Notes under the pieces: generated by a model | Seen by the model: the letters and a program-made list of their open reading frames with translations, nothing else | Database searches by the model: none | What the model was told of the DNA's origin: nothing | Assembly (NCBI RefSeq): GCF_021021415.1 | Contig: NZ_JAINWJ010000044.1 | Coordinates: 1 to 64,000, forward strand | From: Martelella mediterranea | GTDB lineage: Bacteria; Pseudomonadota; Alphaproteobacteria; Rhizobiales; Rhizobiaceae | DNA length: 64,000 bases | Direction: 5' to 3' | Position numbers and translations under genes: made by a program | Part shown: positions 16,613 to 26,292 of the stretch, piece after piece | Numbering within the stretch: position 1 is the first letter of the stretch | Layout of the letters: each line of letters opens with the position of its first letter

Positions 16613-17329
16613 TCACGCCAGCAGCGCAAGCAGGCTTTTCTCGGTCGTCCTGTCGGCAATGCGCACGTGATCGGCCAGCTCCGCCGGCACGGCATGCGCG
16701 ACATTGGCCGAAAGGCAGATGAGGGCCGGCGGGTCGTTGCGTCCCGCGAGCGCCTTGCCCGCGCCGAGCGCGAAGAAGCGCGCCGCCGTCATGTGGGAAT
16801 AGAACAGGATCGCGTCGGTCGCGCCGACCAAAGCGTCGACTTCCTTCGCGTCATAGGTCACAGGCTCCATGGCATAGACGGTGACGGTCTCGAACGGCAC
16901 GTGCAGGGCCTCAAGCCTGCGCTCCAGCCAGGGCGCGCGCGGCGAGCCGGCCAGATAGAGAAGCGGGGCGCGGATGAACAGCGAGGGTTCGGCGGCGATC
17001 GCCTCGGCCAACCGCTCGCCATTGCCCTGGCCGGTGAAGACGCGCGTGAAGCCGGCATCCCTCGCCCTGCCGGCGGTCTCCGCCCCGACGGCGAACACCG
17101 GACGGTCGATCATGTCCGGCGCGTCGCGCTTTGCCTCGATCCCGTGCAGGGCCTCGGTGCTGGTGACCGCAAGCGCCGCCCAGCTTTCGCGGGCGATTGC
17201 CTCCCTGGCTTCGTCCACATGGTGCACGGTCTCGAACAGCGGCATGAAAACCGGTTGATGGCCCATTGCGGCAAGCAATGCGCCGGTCTTTTCGGCCTTG
17301 TTTTGCGGACGGGTCACCAGAACGCGCAT
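16613..17329 (-). CDS. hemD: Uroporphyrinogen-III synthase
   Basis: 238 residues from ATG 17329 (MRVLVTRPQNKAEKTG), the usual HemD N-terminus; an in-frame start at 17347 would lie inside hemC. It cyclises hydroxymethylbilane with inversion of ring D. Family marks are the N-terminal VTRPQ, ALAVTSTEALHGI, PVFAVGAETAGRARDAGF and DAILFYSHMTAARFF. HemD sequences are poorly conserved, but the position 8 bases after hemC settles it. Confidence 0.93.
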   Translation of the reverse strand: MRVLVTRPQNKAEKTGALLAAMGHQPVFMPLFETVHHVDEAREAIARESWAALAVTSTEALHGIEAKRDAPDMIDRPVFAVGAETAGRARDAGFTRVFTGQGNGERLAEAIAAEPSLFIRAPLLYLAGSPRAPWLERRLEALHVPFETVTVYAMEPVTYDAKEVDALVGATDAILFYSHMTAARFFALGAGKALAGRNDPPALICLSANVAHAVPAELADHVRIADRTTEKSLLALLA

Positions 17330-17337
17330 CGCAGACC

Positions 17338-18267
17338 TCAGACCCAATCCTCGAAAAAGCGCGGGCCGGCCCGCCCGCGCAGCGTTTCGCCGGCCGCGCG
17401 GCCGAGCGCTTGGGCTTCGGCGCGCAAGCCTTCGACGGCGATGTCATGGGCCTGCCGCCCGTCCGGCGTCAGGATCAGGCCGGAGAAACGGATCGTATCG
17501 CTTTCAAGCAGCGCATGGCCCGCGATCGGCGTGCGGCAGGAGCCGTCGAGGGCCGCCAGAAAGCCGCGCTCGCAGGCGACCGCGTCATAGGTGTCGCGGT
17601 CGTTGATCGGGGCGAGCAGGGCCGATATCCGTTCGTCGCTCTCGCGCTGCTCAATGCAGATTGCGCCCTGGGCCGGGGCAGGAATAAATTCCTTCGGATC
17701 GAGAACCTCGGTCGCCACATGCTGCATGCCAAGCCGCGTCAGGCCGGCATAGGCGAGGAAGGTGCCGTCGACGGCGCCGTCTGCAAGTTTCTGCAGCCGC
17801 GTCTGCACCGAACCGCGGAAAATCACCACCTCGATATCGGGCCGCAGCCGGCGAATCATCGCCTGGCGTCTGAGCGAGGAAGAGCCGACGATCGCGCCCG
17901 CCGGCAGGTCGGCGAGGTTTTTCACGGTGCGGCCGATAAAGGCGTCGCGCGGGTCGGCGCGCGGCAGGAAGGTGGAAAGCGTCAGCCCTTCCGGCAGCGC
18001 TGTCGGCATGTCCTTGGAGGAATGGACGGCGAAATCGAGCGCGCCGGAAAGCAACTGCTCCTCGATCTCCTCGGTGAAAAGCCCCTTGCCGCCGATCGCC
18101 GCCAGCGCGCGGTCGGTGATCCGGTCGCCCTTGGTGGAGAGCACCACGATCTCGAACATCTCCTCCGGCAGGCCATGGGCGGCCATCAGCCGGTCGCGGG
18201 TTTCATGCGCCTGGGCCAGCGCCAGCGGGCTGCCGCGCGTTCCGATCCTGTAAGGTTTCGTTTGCAT
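17338..18267 (-). CDS. hemC: Porphobilinogen deaminase (hydroxymethylbilane synthase)
   Basis: 309 residues from ATG 18267; the open frame extends to 18348 but [20 protein letters not shown] is the standard N-terminus. It polymerises four porphobilinogens into hydroxymethylbilane. The dipyrromethane cofactor Cys is in [11 protein letters not shown] (C244). Other marks are [40 protein letters not shown] and [11 protein letters not shown]. It leads the hemC-hemD-mic60-hemY unit and is divergent from tsaD with a 65-base gap that must hold both promoters. Confidence 0.96.
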   Translation of the reverse strand: MQTKPYRIGTRGSPLALAQAHETRDRLMAAHGLPEEMFEIVVLSTKGDRITDRALAAIGGKGLFTEEIEEQLLSGALDFAVHSSKDMPTALPEGLTLSTFLPRADPRDAFIGRTVKNLADLPAGAIVGSSSLRRQAMIRRLRPDIEVVIFRGSVQTRLQKLADGAVDGTFLAYAGLTRLGMQHVATEVLDPKEFIPAPAQGAICIEQRESDERISALLAPINDRDTYDAVACERGFLAALDGSCRTPIAGHALLESDTIRFSGLILTPDGRQAHDIAVEGLRAEAQALGRAAGETLRGRAGPRFFEDWV

Positions 18268-18332
18268 CCTGCGTCCACCATTGTTACCGGGTGTCTCGTA
18301 AACCGGATTGCGCCCTGCCGCAAACAATCGCG

Positions 18333-19430
18333 ATGAAAAAACAGACACGCTTTCTCGGCATCGAATCGAGCTGCGACGAAACCGCCGCCGCCATCGTGGC
18401 GATGGACGAGGCCGGGCGCGGCGAGATTATCGCCGATCTGGTGCTGAGCCAGTTGGAAGAACATGCAGCCTTTGGCGGCGTGGTGCCGGAGATCGCCGCG
18501 CGCGCGCATGTGGAGGCGATGGACGGGTTGATCGCCGGCGCACTTCAGGAAGCAGAGATCGGGTTCGGCGATCTCGACGGCATTGCCGCGACAATCGGCC
18601 CCGGGCTGATCGGCGGTCTCATTACCGGCGCGATGAGCGGCAAGGCGATCGCCTATGCCGCAGGCAAGCCGTTTTACGGAATCAATCACCTCGAAGGTCA
18701 TGCGCTGACGGCGCGGCTGACCGATGGCGTCGCCTTTCCCTTCCTGATGCTGCTGGTCTCGGGCGGCCATACCCAGATCGTGTTGGTCAAGGGCGTCGGC
18801 GAGTACGAGCGCTGGGGCTCGACAATCGACGATGCGCTGGGCGAAGCCTTCGACAAGACGGCGAAGCTTCTGGGGCTCGGTTATCCGGGCGGGCCTGCGG
18901 TGGAGAAGGCGGCCGCGACCGGCGATCCGCGGCGGGTGAAACTGCCGCGACCGATGAAGGGCGAGGGCCGGCTGGATTTCTCCTTCTCCGGCCTCAAGAC
19001 GGCGGTGCGTCAGGCGGGACAGGCGCTGGCGCCGGTAAGCGAGCAGGATATCGCCGATATCTGCGCCGCCTTCCAGCTTGCCGTCACCGATACGCTGGAA
19101 GACAGGATCGCCCGCGCGCTTCAGCGCTTCAGGGCGGAAGGTCTCGCCGGTGATAGTCAGCCCGCGCTGGTGGTGGCGGGCGGGGTTGCCGCCAATGGCG
19201 CGATCCGCGCGATGCTTACCGGACTTTGCGCAACAGAGGGTTTCGCCTTCGTCGCGCCGCCCTTGCGGCTGTGCACGGATAACGCGGTGATGATCGCCTG
19301 GGCGGGGCTGGAGCGCTGGCGCGCCGGTTTTGATCCGGACGACATGGAAATCTCGGTGCGCTCCCGCTTTCCGCTCGACGGTAATGCGGCGGGGCTGATC
19401 GGCAGCGGCAGAAGAGGGGTCAAGGCATGA
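18333..19430 (+). CDS. tsaD: tRNA N6-threonylcarbamoyladenosine transferase subunit TsaD
   Basis: 365 residues from ATG 18333 ([22 protein letters not shown]); an in-frame start at 18291 is possible but non-standard. TsaD transfers the threonylcarbamoyl group to A37 of tRNAs reading ANN codons. Metal-binding and ATP motifs are visible: [45 protein letters not shown] and [12 protein letters not shown]. Its stop overlaps gpsA (ATGA), so the two are coupled. Confidence 0.96.
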   Translation: MKKQTRFLGIESSCDETAAAIVAMDEAGRGEIIADLVLSQLEEHAAFGGVVPEIAARAHVEAMDGLIAGALQEAEIGFGDLDGIAATIGPGLIGGLITGAMSGKAIAYAAGKPFYGINHLEGHALTARLTDGVAFPFLMLLVSGGHTQIVLVKGVGEYERWGSTIDDALGEAFDKTAKLLGLGYPGGPAVEKAAATGDPRRVKLPRPMKGEGRLDFSFSGLKTAVRQAGQALAPVSEQDIADICAAFQLAVTDTLEDRIARALQRFRAEGLAGDSQPALVVAGGVAANGAIRAMLTGLCATEGFAFVAPPLRLCTDNAVMIAWAGLERWRAGFDPDDMEISVRSRFPLDGNAAGLIGSGRRGVKA

Positions 19431-20407
19431 CCAGGAACACAGTCGTCATCGGCTCCGGGGCATTCGGCACGGCGCTTGCCGCCGTCTTTGCCCATGAGGG
19501 CGAGGATGCCGTCACCCTGCTCGGCCGCGATGCCGGGCTGATCGGGATACTGAAAACGACCCGACGGCATCAGGCGGCACTTCCCGGAATCACGCTTCCA
19601 GCCGCGCTTGCGTTCACGATCGATCCCTCGGTGCTCGAGACGGCCGATATCGTGGTGCTGGCGATGCCGGCGCAGGCCCAGCGCGCTGCGGCGCTCTATT
19701 ACGGCCCCTATCTCAATCCCGATGCCGTGATCGTTTCGGCCGCCAAGGGCATCGACCGCGCCAGCTGTAGGCTGATCACCGATGTTTTGAACGAAACGCT
19801 GCCGGAGCATCCTGCGGGTGCGCTGTCGGGGCCCGGCTTCGCCGTCGACCTCGCCGCCGGCAAACCGATCGCCATGGTGCTCGCCTTCGAAAACCGCGAC
19901 CGCGCCAAAGAGACCGCGACCATTCTTTCCGGCCGGACCTTCCGGCTCTATGCCTCGGGCGATCCCGTCGGCGTGCAGATCGGAGGCGCGCTGAAGAATG
20001 TGCTGGCGATCGCCTGCGGCATTGTCGAGGGAGCGGATCTCGGCGAATCCGCCCGCGCGGCGCTGATATCGCGCGGCCTTGCGGAAATGTCGCGGCTCGC
20101 GGTCGCCATGGGCGGCGAGCCGGAAACCGTGCGCGGGCTCTCCGGCCTCGGCGATCTGGTGCTGACCGGCACCTCGCGCCAGTCGCGCAATTTCCGCTAT
20201 GGGGTGGCGCTCGCCGAGGGTAATTTCGAGAGCGTCAATGCGGCACTTGTCGAAGGCGTCTACAGCGCCTCCGTTGCCAGCGAGCTTGCCGCGAGCCATG
20301 GCGTGGAGATGCCGATTTCAAGCGCCGTCGCCCGCGTGCTCGAGGGCAAGCTCGGCATTCCGCAGGCGCTGGAAGAACTGATGAGCCGGCCGATCACGAC
20401 CGAATGA
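19427..20407 (+). CDS. gpsA: Glycerol-3-phosphate dehydrogenase [NAD(P)+]
   Basis: 326 residues. It reduces dihydroxyacetone phosphate to sn-glycerol 3-phosphate for phospholipid synthesis. The Rossmann motif is [13 protein letters not shown], then the substrate-site [18 protein letters not shown], the catalytic Lys in [15 protein letters not shown] and [17 protein letters not shown] overlaps the tsaD stop. It also overlaps a minor upstream ATG of the YciI gene. Confidence 0.96.
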   Translation: MTRNTVVIGSGAFGTALAAVFAHEGEDAVTLLGRDAGLIGILKTTRRHQAALPGITLPAALAFTIDPSVLETADIVVLAMPAQAQRAAALYYGPYLNPDAVIVSAAKGIDRASCRLITDVLNETLPEHPAGALSGPGFAVDLAAGKPIAMVLAFENRDRAKETATILSGRTFRLYASGDPVGVQIGGALKNVLAIACGIVEGADLGESARAALISRGLAEMSRLAVAMGGEPETVRGLSGLGDLVLTGTSRQSRNFRYGVALAEGNFESVNAALVEGVYSASVASELAASHGVEMPISSAVARVLEGKLGIPQALEELMSRPITTE

Positions 20408-20418
20408 AGGAGAACACG

Positions 20419-20712
20419 ATGCTTTACGCCGTTCTGTGCCAGGACAAGCCCGAACACCTCCATGTCCGCATGGAAAACCGCCCGCGCCATCTCGAATGGC
20501 TCGACGGGCTCAATGATAAGGGCACGCTGAAGATCGCCGGCCCGTTTCTCGACGGCGACGACAAACCCTGCGGCTCGATGCTGATCATCGAAGCCGACAG
20601 CCAGGCGGACGCGGAAGCGATCGCGGCCGAGGACCCCTATGGCAAGGCCGGCCTGTTCGAAAAGGTCGAGGTCAAGCCCTACAAGTGGCTCTACAACAAT
20701 CCGGAGGCATGA
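20419..20712 (+). CDS. YciI family protein
   Basis: 97 residues from ATG 20419, chosen because AAGGAGA (20407-20413) is correctly spaced; the ATG at 20404 overlaps gpsA. It has the ferredoxin-like YciI fold with the family His/Asp pair (RPRHLEWLDGLN) and GPFLDGDDKPCGSMLIIEA. Relatives include muconolactone-isomerase-like and stress proteins; the substrate is unknown. It is third in the tsaD-gpsA-YciI-EVE unit. Confidence 0.87.
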   Translation: MLYAVLCQDKPEHLHVRMENRPRHLEWLDGLNDKGTLKIAGPFLDGDDKPCGSMLIIEADSQADAEAIAAEDPYGKAGLFEKVEVKPYKWLYNNPEA

Positions 20713-20715
20713 GGC

Positions 20716-21135
20716 ATGGCCTATTGGCTGTTCAAATCCGAGCCGTTCAAGTTTTCCTGGCAGATGCTGAAGGACAAGGGCGCAGCCGGAGAAGAATGGG
20801 ACGGCGTGCGCAATTATCAGGCGCGCAACAATATGCGGGCGATGGAAATCGGCGACAAGGGCTTCTTCTACCACTCCAATGAGGGGCTGGAAGTCGTCGG
20901 CATCTGCGAGGTCTGCGCGCTCGCCCATCCAGACAGCACGACCGATGACCCGCGCTGGGAATGCGTCGATATCCGCGCGGTCGAGGACATGCCGAAGCCG
21001 GTGACGCTGAAGGATGTGAAGGCCAACCCGAAGCTCGCCGACATGTCGCTCGTCACCTCGATGCGGCTCTCCGTTCAGCCGGTGAAGGAAGACGAGTGGC
21101 TGGAAGTCTGCCGCATGGGCGGGATGGACGTCTGA
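20716..21135 (+). CDS. EVE domain-containing protein
   Basis: 139 residues, a complete PUA-like EVE domain: AYWLFKSEPFKFSW, WDGVRNYQARNNMRAMEIGDKGFFYHS and the aromatic cage region up to VQPVKEDEWLEVCRMGGM. EVE domains bind modified bases or nucleic acid; the biological role in bacteria is not fixed. The gene follows the YciI gene after 3 bases. This co-occurrence is a common rhizobial arrangement. Confidence 0.88.
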   Translation: MAYWLFKSEPFKFSWQMLKDKGAAGEEWDGVRNYQARNNMRAMEIGDKGFFYHSNEGLEVVGICEVCALAHPDSTTDDPRWECVDIRAVEDMPKPVTLKDVKANPKLADMSLVTSMRLSVQPVKEDEWLEVCRMGGMDV

Positions 21136-21166
21136 GAGGCGGGAAAAGCAAACGGGAGATATTTTG

Positions 21167-21352
21167 ATGATCTGGAAGCTGATGATTCTGGTGATCTTTG
21201 CGGTCGGTTACATCTGGCCGGTCACGATCATCCTGAGACGTATGGGCTATTCACCCTGGTGGGCGCTGCTGACCGTGGTCTCTCCGCTGAACATGATTGG
21301 CCTGTGGGTGCTGGCCCGCGCCCGCTGGCCCCGGGTTGAGGAAAAGCTTTAG
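21167..21352 (+). CDS. Small hypothetical membrane protein
   Basis: 61 residues, MIWKLMILVIFAVGYIWPV followed by a second hydrophobic stretch (WWALLTVVSPLNMIGLWVLA). It starts at ATG 21167 with GGGAG at 21154-21158. Two membrane helices with a short Arg-rich loop (LRRMGYSP) are all that can be seen; no family is recognised. It lies 31 bases after the EVE gene and is probably co-transcribed. Confidence 0.6.
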   Translation: MIWKLMILVIFAVGYIWPVTIILRRMGYSPWWALLTVVSPLNMIGLWVLARARWPRVEEKL

Positions 21353-21593
21353 GTCCCACACAGCCTGTCATGTCTATCGTCTAAAGTGCGCGAAGGGCAC
21401 TTGACGCTTCGGCTGCGGCCCATCACTCTCCCTTTGGCTGCGGGACGCGGGAGGAACAGGACGTCCGGCAGCGCTATACGGCGGTTTCGGACCAGCCGGC
21501 AGGTGGGAAACCTTCCGACAGGGCGATTTTCGCCGCGAGGTCAATTCGGTCGACATGCGCCTTCGCGCCGGCCGTAGAGGGAAGGAAAGCGAA

Positions 21594-23729
21594 ATGACGA
21601 TACTGCTTGCCGTGATTGTCTGCGGCCTTTTGTCGATCGTGTACGCCCTGTGGGCGATCCGCTCGGTCATGGTCGCCGATCAGGGAACCCCGCGCATGAA
21701 GGAAATCGCGGGCTATATCCGGGAAGGGGCGCAGGCCTATCTGACGCGCCAATATACCACGATCGCCATCGTCGGCGTCGTCGTCTTCATTCTGGCCTGG
21801 CTGCTGCTTTCACTGACGGCGGCAATCGGCTTCGTCATCGGCGCGGTGCTTTCGGGTGCTGCCGGCTTTATCGGCATGCATGTCTCCGTGCGCGCCAATG
21901 TGCGCACCGCCCAGGCCGCTTCCTACAGCCTGGCTTCGGGCCTCGATATCGCCTTCAAGTCGGGCGCGATCACCGGCATGCTTGTGGCCGGTCTCGCGCT
22001 GCTCGGCGTCTCCGTTTACTACTATATCCTGACCGCCATCCTGGGCCACGCACCGGATGACCGCCATGTCATCGACGCGCTGGTCGCGCTCGGTTTCGGC
22101 GCTTCGCTGATTTCGGTGTTCGCGCGTCTCGGCGGCGGCATCTTCACCAAGGGCGCCGATGTCGGCGGCGATCTCGTCGGCAAGGTCGAGGCCGGTATTC
22201 CGGAGGACGATCCCCGCAACCCGGCAACCATCGCCGACAATGTCGGTGACAATGTCGGCGACTGCGCCGGCATGGCGGCCGACCTGTTCGAGACCTATGC
22301 CGTCTCGGTGGTCGCGACCATGGTGCTCGGCGCGATCTTCTTCGGCGGCGCGGCGGTGCTTGGCGATGTCATGTTGCTGCCGCTGGCGATCTGCGGCGTC
22401 TGCATCCTCACCTCCATTGTCGGGACCTTCTTCGTCAAGCTCGGCACCAATGGCTCGATCATGGGCGCGCTCTATCGCGGCCTGATCGTGACCGGGCTGC
22501 TGTCGATCGTCGGCATCGGCCTTGCAATCTGGGCGACCGTCGGCTTCGGCTCGATCGGCGAGGTCGCGGGCCGCAACATCACCGGCCTGGCGCTGTTCAT
22601 CTGCGGTATTGTCGGCCTGATCGTCACCGCGCTGATCGTGGTGATCACCGAATATTATACCGGCACGGGCAAGCGCCCGGTGGTATCGATCGCCCAGGCC
22701 TCGGTTTCCGGCCACGGCACCAATGTGATCCAGGGGCTGGCGGTTTCGCTTGAGTCGACGGCGCTTCCGGCAATCGTGATCTGCGGTGGCATTATCTCCA
22801 CCTATCAGTTGGCGGGCCTGTTCGGGACCGGCATCGCGGTCACTGCCATGCTCGGAATCGCGGGCATGATCGTGGCGCTCGATGCCTTCGGCCCGGTCAC
22901 GGACAACGCCGGCGGTATCGCGGAAATGTCCGGGCTTCCGCCGGAGGTGCGCAAATCCACCGATGCGCTCGACGCGGTCGGCAACACCACCAAGGCGGTG
23001 ACCAAGGGCTATGCGATCGGCTCGGCCGGTCTCGGCGCGCTGGTGCTGTTTGCCGCCTATTCGAACGATCTGGCTTTCTTCGCCGCCAATGGCGACCGGT
23101 ATCCGTTCTACGCGGATATGGGCGATATCTCGTTCTCGCTGTCGAACCCCTATGTGGTCGCCGGCCTGATCTTCGGCGGGCTCATCCCCTACCTCTTCGG
23201 CGGCATCGCGATGACGGCCGTGGGCCGGGCGGCAAGCGCGGTGGTGGCCGAGGTGCGCCAGCAGTTCCGCGACAAGCCGGGCATCATGAACGGCACGGAA
23301 AAGCCGGATTACGGGCGGGCCGTCGACATGCTGACCCGCGCCGCGATCCGCGAGATGATCGTGCCTTCGCTGCTGCCGGTGCTGGCGCCGCTGGTGGTGT
23401 TCTTCGGCGTCTGGCTGATGTCAGGCTCCAAGGCGTCCGCTTTCGCGGCCCTCGGCGCCTCGCTGCTCGGCGTGATCGTCAACGGGTTGTTCGTCGCGAT
23501 CTCGATGACGTCCGGCGGCGGCGCCTGGGACAATGCCAAGAAGAGCTTCGAGGACGGCTTCGTCGATGCCGATGGCGTTACCCACGAAAAGGGCTCGGAA
23601 GCGCACAAGGCGTCGGTCACCGGCGATACCGTCGGCGATCCCTACAAGGACACCGCAGGCCCCGCCGTCAACCCGGCGATCAAGATCACCAACATCATGG
23701 CGCTGCTTTTGCTGGCGGTGTTGGCGTAA
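21594..23729 (+). CDS. hppA: Proton-translocating membrane pyrophosphatase, K+-independent type
   Basis: 711 residues with about 16 membrane helices. It hydrolyses pyrophosphate to pump H+. The catalytic acidic motifs are [20 protein letters not shown] and [19 protein letters not shown], with the C-terminal [17 protein letters not shown]. The residue after GNTT is Lys (K467, GNTTKA); in this family Lys here marks the K+-independent H+-pumping class, Ala the K+-dependent one. Start is ATG 21594 after AGGGAAGGA; the upstream in-frame ATG at 21555 is not supported. A strong terminator follows. Confidence 0.95.
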   Translation: MTILLAVIVCGLLSIVYALWAIRSVMVADQGTPRMKEIAGYIREGAQAYLTRQYTTIAIVGVVVFILAWLLLSLTAAIGFVIGAVLSGAAGFIGMHVSVRANVRTAQAASYSLASGLDIAFKSGAITGMLVAGLALLGVSVYYYILTAILGHAPDDRHVIDALVALGFGASLISVFARLGGGIFTKGADVGGDLVGKVEAGIPEDDPRNPATIADNVGDNVGDCAGMAADLFETYAVSVVATMVLGAIFFGGAAVLGDVMLLPLAICGVCILTSIVGTFFVKLGTNGSIMGALYRGLIVTGLLSIVGIGLAIWATVGFGSIGEVAGRNITGLALFICGIVGLIVTALIVVITEYYTGTGKRPVVSIAQASVSGHGTNVIQGLAVSLESTALPAIVICGGIISTYQLAGLFGTGIAVTAMLGIAGMIVALDAFGPVTDNAGGIAEMSGLPPEVRKSTDALDAVGNTTKAVTKGYAIGSAGLGALVLFAAYSNDLAFFAANGDRYPFYADMGDISFSLSNPYVVAGLIFGGLIPYLFGGIAMTAVGRAASAVVAEVRQQFRDKPGIMNGTEKPDYGRAVDMLTRAAIREMIVPSLLPVLAPLVVFFGVWLMSGSKASAFAALGASLLGVIVNGLFVAISMTSGGGAWDNAKKSFEDGFVDADGVTHEKGSEAHKASVTGDTVGDPYKDTAGPAVNPAIKITNIMALLLLAVLA

Positions 23730-23735
23730 GGTCCA

Positions 23736-23764
23736 TTCCCCCGGCTTCGGCCGGGGGAACTTTT
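23736..23764 (+). terminator. Rho-independent terminator after hppA
   Basis: TTCCCCCGGC, loop TTCG, GCCGGGGGAA, then C and TTTT. A perfect 10-bp stem with a stable UUCG tetraloop and a short U run, six bases after the stop codon. Confidence 0.85.
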
Positions 23765-23801
23765 CGGGTTGGTCGAGCCCGCGGAAAAGGAGAGGAATTG
23801 C

Positions 23802-24149
23802 GTGAAAAGACTTTTGGTGGCCGCTCTCGGCCTTGGCCTTCTTGCGGGGTGTCAGTCGACGCAGGAAGCTAATGACTTTGCTGTGGCCCAGACGGCGCTG
23901 GCCGGCAGCAAGGCCATGCAGCGGGAAGTTTCAAAAGAGTGCGTCAACGAGATGAAGGTGCTTGGCGCCGAAGACATTCGTATGATTGCGGTCTTGCTCG
24001 ACACGACAAAGTCCAAGGCTCTGCCTCTACTGTGCTCGCGCATCGTAACCGGCATGGCCAATGGTGATCTGACCTATCAGGATTACAAGGCCTCCCAGCG
24101 TGGAGGACTTTCGCCGAAAGTCGTTCGGGTGATGCAGGGGACGAACTAA
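23802..24149 (+). CDS. Small hypothetical lipoprotein
   Basis: 115 residues from GTG 23802, six bases after AAGGAGAGG (23787-23795). Lipoprotein signal VKRLLVAALGLGLLAGC with lipobox LAGC. The mature part is helical with two further Cys (KECVNEM and LLCSRI) that may form a disulfide. No family is recognised. It lies alone between two terminators. Confidence 0.7.
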   Translation: MKRLLVAALGLGLLAGCQSTQEANDFAVAQTALAGSKAMQREVSKECVNEMKVLGAEDIRMIAVLLDTTKSKALPLLCSRIVTGMANGDLTYQDYKASQRGGLSPKVVRVMQGTN

Positions 24150-24177
24150 GCGCCTGCAAAAATCGCTGGTCAAATGA

Positions 24178-24210
24178 AAATGGCAGGCCCGAGGGCCTGC
24201 CATTTGCTTT
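24178..24210. terminator. Bidirectional terminator between the lipoprotein gene and bamE
   Basis: AAATGGCAGGCC, 4-base loop CGAG, GGCCTGCCATTT: a perfect 12-bp stem flanked by an A-rich left side (gaaa) and TTTT shortly after on the right. It can serve both converging genes. Confidence 0.8.
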
Positions 24211-24216
24211 TGAGGA

Positions 24217-24750
24217 TTACGGTCCGACCACGCCGGCATTGTTGCCGGCGCCGAAGAAGTCGCGGGCGGCGCTGCCGCCGGTACCCTGCAGGATCTGCTG
24301 AATGAAGGTGATGTCCTTGCCGCCGGTTGGCGTCGTTTCGGTCGCCATGTCGATGACGTTGCCATCCTGCAGCGTGTAGCGGCCGATGCGCTCGACCCGG
24401 CCATTGCCGTCGAAATAGACCGCGAGGATTTCCTGGTCGACAAGACGCGGCTTCTGGAAGGTGAAGCGCTTTTCCTTCTTCTGAGAAATGTAGAAGAACA
24501 CTTCATTGTCGAAGGTCGCGGTGGTCGAGGGCTCGCCGAGCGTGAGCACAACCTGTTCGCGGCTGGAGCCGACCTTGACGAGCTGCAGCATCTCCTCGTC
24601 GACGACATAGCCCTGGTAATAGACGTTCTTGCTGCCGATGACATCGCTGGTCGAGCAGCCTGCGACAAGAAGGGTAACGGCGACAAGGGCACCGGCGGCT
24701 GCCGGGCGGGCCGGCCTCAGATCAAATTTCACACCGTGCGTCTTCAACAT
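24217..24750 (-). CDS. bamE: Outer membrane protein assembly factor BamE
   Basis: 177 residues. Lipoprotein signal ending LLVAGCSTSD (lipobox VAGC), then the SmpA/OmlA domain: GYVVDEEMLQLVKVGSSREQVVLTLGEPSTTATFDNEVFFYISQ and ILAVYFDGNGRVERIGRYTLQDG. The C-terminal extension (IQQILQGTGG...) is typical of alphaproteobacterial BamE. It is an accessory lipoprotein of the BAM complex. This is the canonical copy; the BamE-like protein at 5201 lacks the lipid anchor. Start ATG 24750 follows GGGAG. Confidence 0.92.
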   Translation of the reverse strand: MLKTHGVKFDLRPARPAAAGALVAVTLLVAGCSTSDVIGSKNVYYQGYVVDEEMLQLVKVGSSREQVVLTLGEPSTTATFDNEVFFYISQKKEKRFTFQKPRLVDQEILAVYFDGNGRVERIGRYTLQDGNVIDMATETTPTGGKDITFIQQILQGTGGSAARDFFGAGNNAGVVGP

Positions 24751-25041
24751 ACACTCCCTGGCAGGTCTCGGTGCCGGTCGGGCGAACCCGTCGGCTGTTT
24801 GTTTCCATCATTCGTCAACGTCAGGCAATGCCTGTTGTCGGCGTCGATTCCCGGTTGCGGCCAGCCCCCGCGCAAACTACCATTGTCCATGGTTGGTGCA
24901 GGGGACTGCAGCCATCTTCGGTCGGCTCGTCATCGAGCTTCGCGTTTTCCAGGGTAACTGGATAAACCAGCTTGGGTCCGGATGCAATTGCGTCGGGCGG
25001 GTGCGATGCCATGGAATTTTTGTAAAGAGAGTGGGACGACC

Positions 25042-25590
25042 TTGGGACTATTCAGCAGAAGACGCGGCAACCGTCAGGTGGTGCAGCGCCAGTATGGCGT
25101 AATCACGACCACGGCGCGCCAGCCGTGTTTTTATACCGATTATAACGTGCCGGACACGGTGATGGGTCGTTTCGAGATGCTGTCATCGGTGATGATCCTG
25201 TTCCTGTGGCGCACCGCGAAGTCATCCGACAGCGGCAAACAGCTCTCGCAGGAGGTGGTCGACGCCTTCTTTCTCGACATCGATTACTCCATCCGCGAAC
25301 TGGGCGTCGGCGACAATTCCGTGCCGAAGCGGATGAAGAAGCTCGCCGGCATGTTCTATGGCCGGCTGGAGCGGTATGTGCGCTGCCTCCAGGACCGCGA
25401 TCTCGGCCAGCTCGCGATCGCGCTTTCGCAGAATTTCCACGGGGTCGAGTCCGAACCGGTCGACATGGCGGAACTCGCGCGCTGGATGCTGGCCAATGCC
25501 GATCATCTCGGGCGCATGGACGAGGTCATGGTCGAAACCGGCATGGTGAGCTTCCTGGTGCCGGAAAGCACGGAGGTTGCCCGTGGTTGA
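25042..25590 (+). CDS. Ubiquinol-cytochrome c chaperone family protein (CBP3 homolog)
   Basis: About 182 residues. The start is uncertain: a TTG at 25042 (MGLFSRRRGNRQVVQRQYG) matches the family N-terminus, while in-frame candidates at 25006 (ATG) and further up lack clear ribosome sites. The CBP3 signature is TARQPCFYTDYNVPDTVMGRFEMLSSVMILFLWR, followed by DIDYSIRELGVGDNSVPKRMKKL and FYGRLERY. Mitochondrial CBP3 helps assemble cytochrome b into complex III; the same is inferred here. It overlaps the DUF177 gene by 8 bases. Confidence 0.88.
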   Translation: MGLFSRRRGNRQVVQRQYGVITTTARQPCFYTDYNVPDTVMGRFEMLSSVMILFLWRTAKSSDSGKQLSQEVVDAFFLDIDYSIRELGVGDNSVPKRMKKLAGMFYGRLERYVRCLQDRDLGQLAIALSQNFHGVESEPVDMAELARWMLANADHLGRMDEVMVETGMVSFLVPESTEVARG

Positions 25591-26158
25591 AGAAAACGCC
25601 GAAGACAGAAAACTGCCCTTTTCGCGGCCGTTCGCCGTTGCCCGCGCCTCCTCGACCGCTTTCGACATGCGCATTGATGCCGACGCGGCGGAACGCGCGG
25701 CGACCGCGGCGTTTCTCGATGTCCGCTCTGTCGAAAGCCTTTCGGCGGATTTGAGGATCTCGCCCTGGCGGCGCGATGGCGTCCGGGTCAAAGGCACGGT
25801 CAGGGCCGAGATCACCCAGAACTGCGTGGTCACGCTTGAGCCGCTGGAGGCGACGATCGAGGAAGAGGTGGATGCCACTTTCCTTCCGGAAAATTCACGC
25901 CAGTTCCACCGCAAGTTCAACGAGGAAGGCGAGTTGATCGTCGATCCCAACGGGCCGGACGAGCCGGAGCCGTTTGCCGGAAGCGAGGTCGATATCGCCG
26001 CCTTGGTGATCGAGACGATCGGCCTTGCGATCGACCCCTATCCGCGCAAGCCTGACGCCGCCTTGCCTGATGATCTCGCGGAAGACGACGGTTCCGATGA
26101 TGAGGCCGCGCCGTCTCCCTTTGCCGCGCTGAAGGACTGGAAAAACAAATCCGAATAG
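25583..26158 (+). CDS. DUF177 / YceD family protein
   Basis: 191 residues from GTG 25583, six bases after CGGAGG (25571-25576). It carries the DUF177 core (VRVKGTVRAEITQNCVVTLEPLEATIEEEVDATFLP) and the C-terminal DIAALVIETIGLAIDPYPRKPDA, typical of YceD proteins. YceD is associated with 23S rRNA and ribosome assembly, and in many bacteria its gene sits beside rpmF; here it precedes plsX. Coupled to the CBP3 gene by overlap. Confidence 0.87.
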   Translation: MVEENAEDRKLPFSRPFAVARASSTAFDMRIDADAAERAATAAFLDVRSVESLSADLRISPWRRDGVRVKGTVRAEITQNCVVTLEPLEATIEEEVDATFLPENSRQFHRKFNEEGELIVDPNGPDEPEPFAGSEVDIAALVIETIGLAIDPYPRKPDAALPDDLAEDDGSDDEAAPSPFAALKDWKNKSE

Positions 26159-26292
26159 ATTTTTGCTGATTGGCGGGTTGGCCGCAAGCGGTGGAAACTG
26201 ATGTTTTTCAACCGGGCTAGTTGTCTCGGGAAGCAAAAAGGGTATTTTGGCCCGGCTCCGCCGATGCACGTGTAAACAGGGACCTGGAACGT

